Assembly (NCBI RefSeq): GCF_029784135.1
Contig: NC_073745.1
Span: 108,045,716 to 108,109,715 of the forward strand
Length of the DNA: 64,000 nt
Direction: 5' to 3'
From: Toxorhynchites rutilus septentrionalis
Lineage: Eukaryota; Arthropoda; Insecta; Diptera; Culicidae
Positions within the stretch are counted from its first letter, which is position 1. Each line of letters opens with the position of its first letter. Under the pieces are notes generated by a model. That model was not told where the DNA came from. It made no database searches and saw only the letters and a list, made by a program, of their open reading frames with translations. A program made the translations under genes and the position numbers. Shown here in pieces: positions 63,420 to 64,000 of the stretch.

Positions 63420-63900
63420 ATGATAGTGCGTATTCGTTTTCGTGAAAAAGCCCAAGAGCTTTTTTTAAAAATTCGATTAGTTCAAAAATTGCTTGTGGAT
63501 TGTCGGATTGCGGAAGATCTCGGTATTTCTGAATCAACTCTGAGGAAGAGTCTCATATCACTAAGTGATTTAGGATTTGAATCTTCTTTTATTGACATTT
63601 CTACTTCTGCTGGGATGTGCCAGCGAGCACCTAGGGCGGTTCAGACAAGTATTTACGAGTGAGCAGTATGAGGATCTGGCGGACTACTGCAGAGCACTGG
63701 ACAAAGCTTTCTATGTTATGAATCTCAAAGATTTACGGTATTTAATTTTGCGGGAGCCAACAACCTCCAGCACGAATTCAACCAAGTTGCAAAACTGGCA
63801 GGAAGAGATTGGGCTTCTAGCTTCATGAGGAACCATCGTCTGTCTCCAAGGCAAACCTCAGAACCGAAATCCAAAATGAGAACCGAAATAGAAACATTTT
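63420..63900 (+). pseudogene. pogo/CENP-B-type transposase N-terminal fossil
   Basis: Three frames carry consecutive pieces of a helix-turn-helix DNA-binding region: IAEDLGISESTLRKSL, then HLGRFRQVFTSEQYEDLADY, CRALDKAFYVMNLKDLRYLI, then HEFNQVAKLAGRDWASSFMR, NHRLSPRQTSEP. This order is that of the CENP-B/Tc5-type N-terminus of pogo/Tigger transposases. About 60 extra bases and two frame changes separate the pieces, and no DDE domain follows before 64000. Confidence 0.65.
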
Positions 63901-64000
63901 TCAAATGAGAAATGTTTTTATTTTCACCATGCATTCAATTCAATAACGGCTATGTTTCGTTTTTGTTTATTTTTTCACAATGAACTTCAAATAAATATTG

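Overview
The window looks like euchromatin from a culicine mosquito, most likely Aedes. This is inferred from two dipteran-like spliced genes, very long introns packed with decayed transposons, tRNA-derived SINEs resembling the Aedes Feilai type, and AT-rich non-coding DNA. No database search was possible, so the species is an inference.

Two protein-coding genes can be reconstructed exon by exon. Lissencephaly-1 (Lis-1, minus strand) has five coding exons between 6916 and 12798 and a 38-nt first coding exon at 62318-62355, separated by an intron of about 49.5 kb. The six exons join to 1,236 nt, or 411 codons plus stop, which matches the insect LIS1 length. On the opposite strand, wholly inside that intron, lies an ELOVL-family very-long-chain fatty-acid elongase. 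Its first coding exon is at 28130-28286 and five clustered exons lie at 44961-46078, separated by a 16.7-kb intron; the total is 1,002 nt (333 aa). LIS1 is a dynein regulator and ELOVL is an ER lipid enzyme, so nothing suggests joint function. The relation is positional: an antisense gene nested in an intron.

The rest is mobile and repetitive DNA. From left to right: a palindrome-ended repeat inserted in a mariner fossil (1-236); a Jockey-like reverse transcriptase fossil joined to a Helitron-like fragment (2.0-3.5 kb); the probable Lis-1 3' region (3.6-6.9 kb); MITEs and mariner debris in Lis-1 intron 3 (7.5-11.9 kb); a perfect hairpin beside a protein-like fragment (14.3 kb); a Foldback-like element with 9-bp target duplication (15.8-16.4 kb); nested repeats (21.7-23.3 kb); a MITE, then a Helitron-like element holding a SINE (24.4-26.4 kb); piggyBac-like, hAT, mariner and Harbinger-like remnants (29.8-32.7 kb); SINEs (37.4 and 42 kb); a repeat with a 487-bp tandem duplication (42.7-44.2 kb); pyrimidine tracts (47-48.5 kb); a LINE RNase H fossil (51-52 kb); a long-terminal-inverted-repeat element (53.6-54.3 kb); a repeat carrying eight 110-bp tandem units (54.9-56.3 kb); a second large Helitron-like copy (58.9-60.6 kb); and a pogo/CENP-B-type transposase fossil at the right edge.

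The most interesting non-genic signal is a repeat group whose otherwise different bodies end in the same palindrome, GACGTAGTYCTACGTC. One family in this group also keeps a TATA box and an arthropod-type initiator (TCAGT) 31-33 bp apart in at least three copies. No CRISPR array, operon or rRNA gene is present, and no intact tRNA gene was seen.
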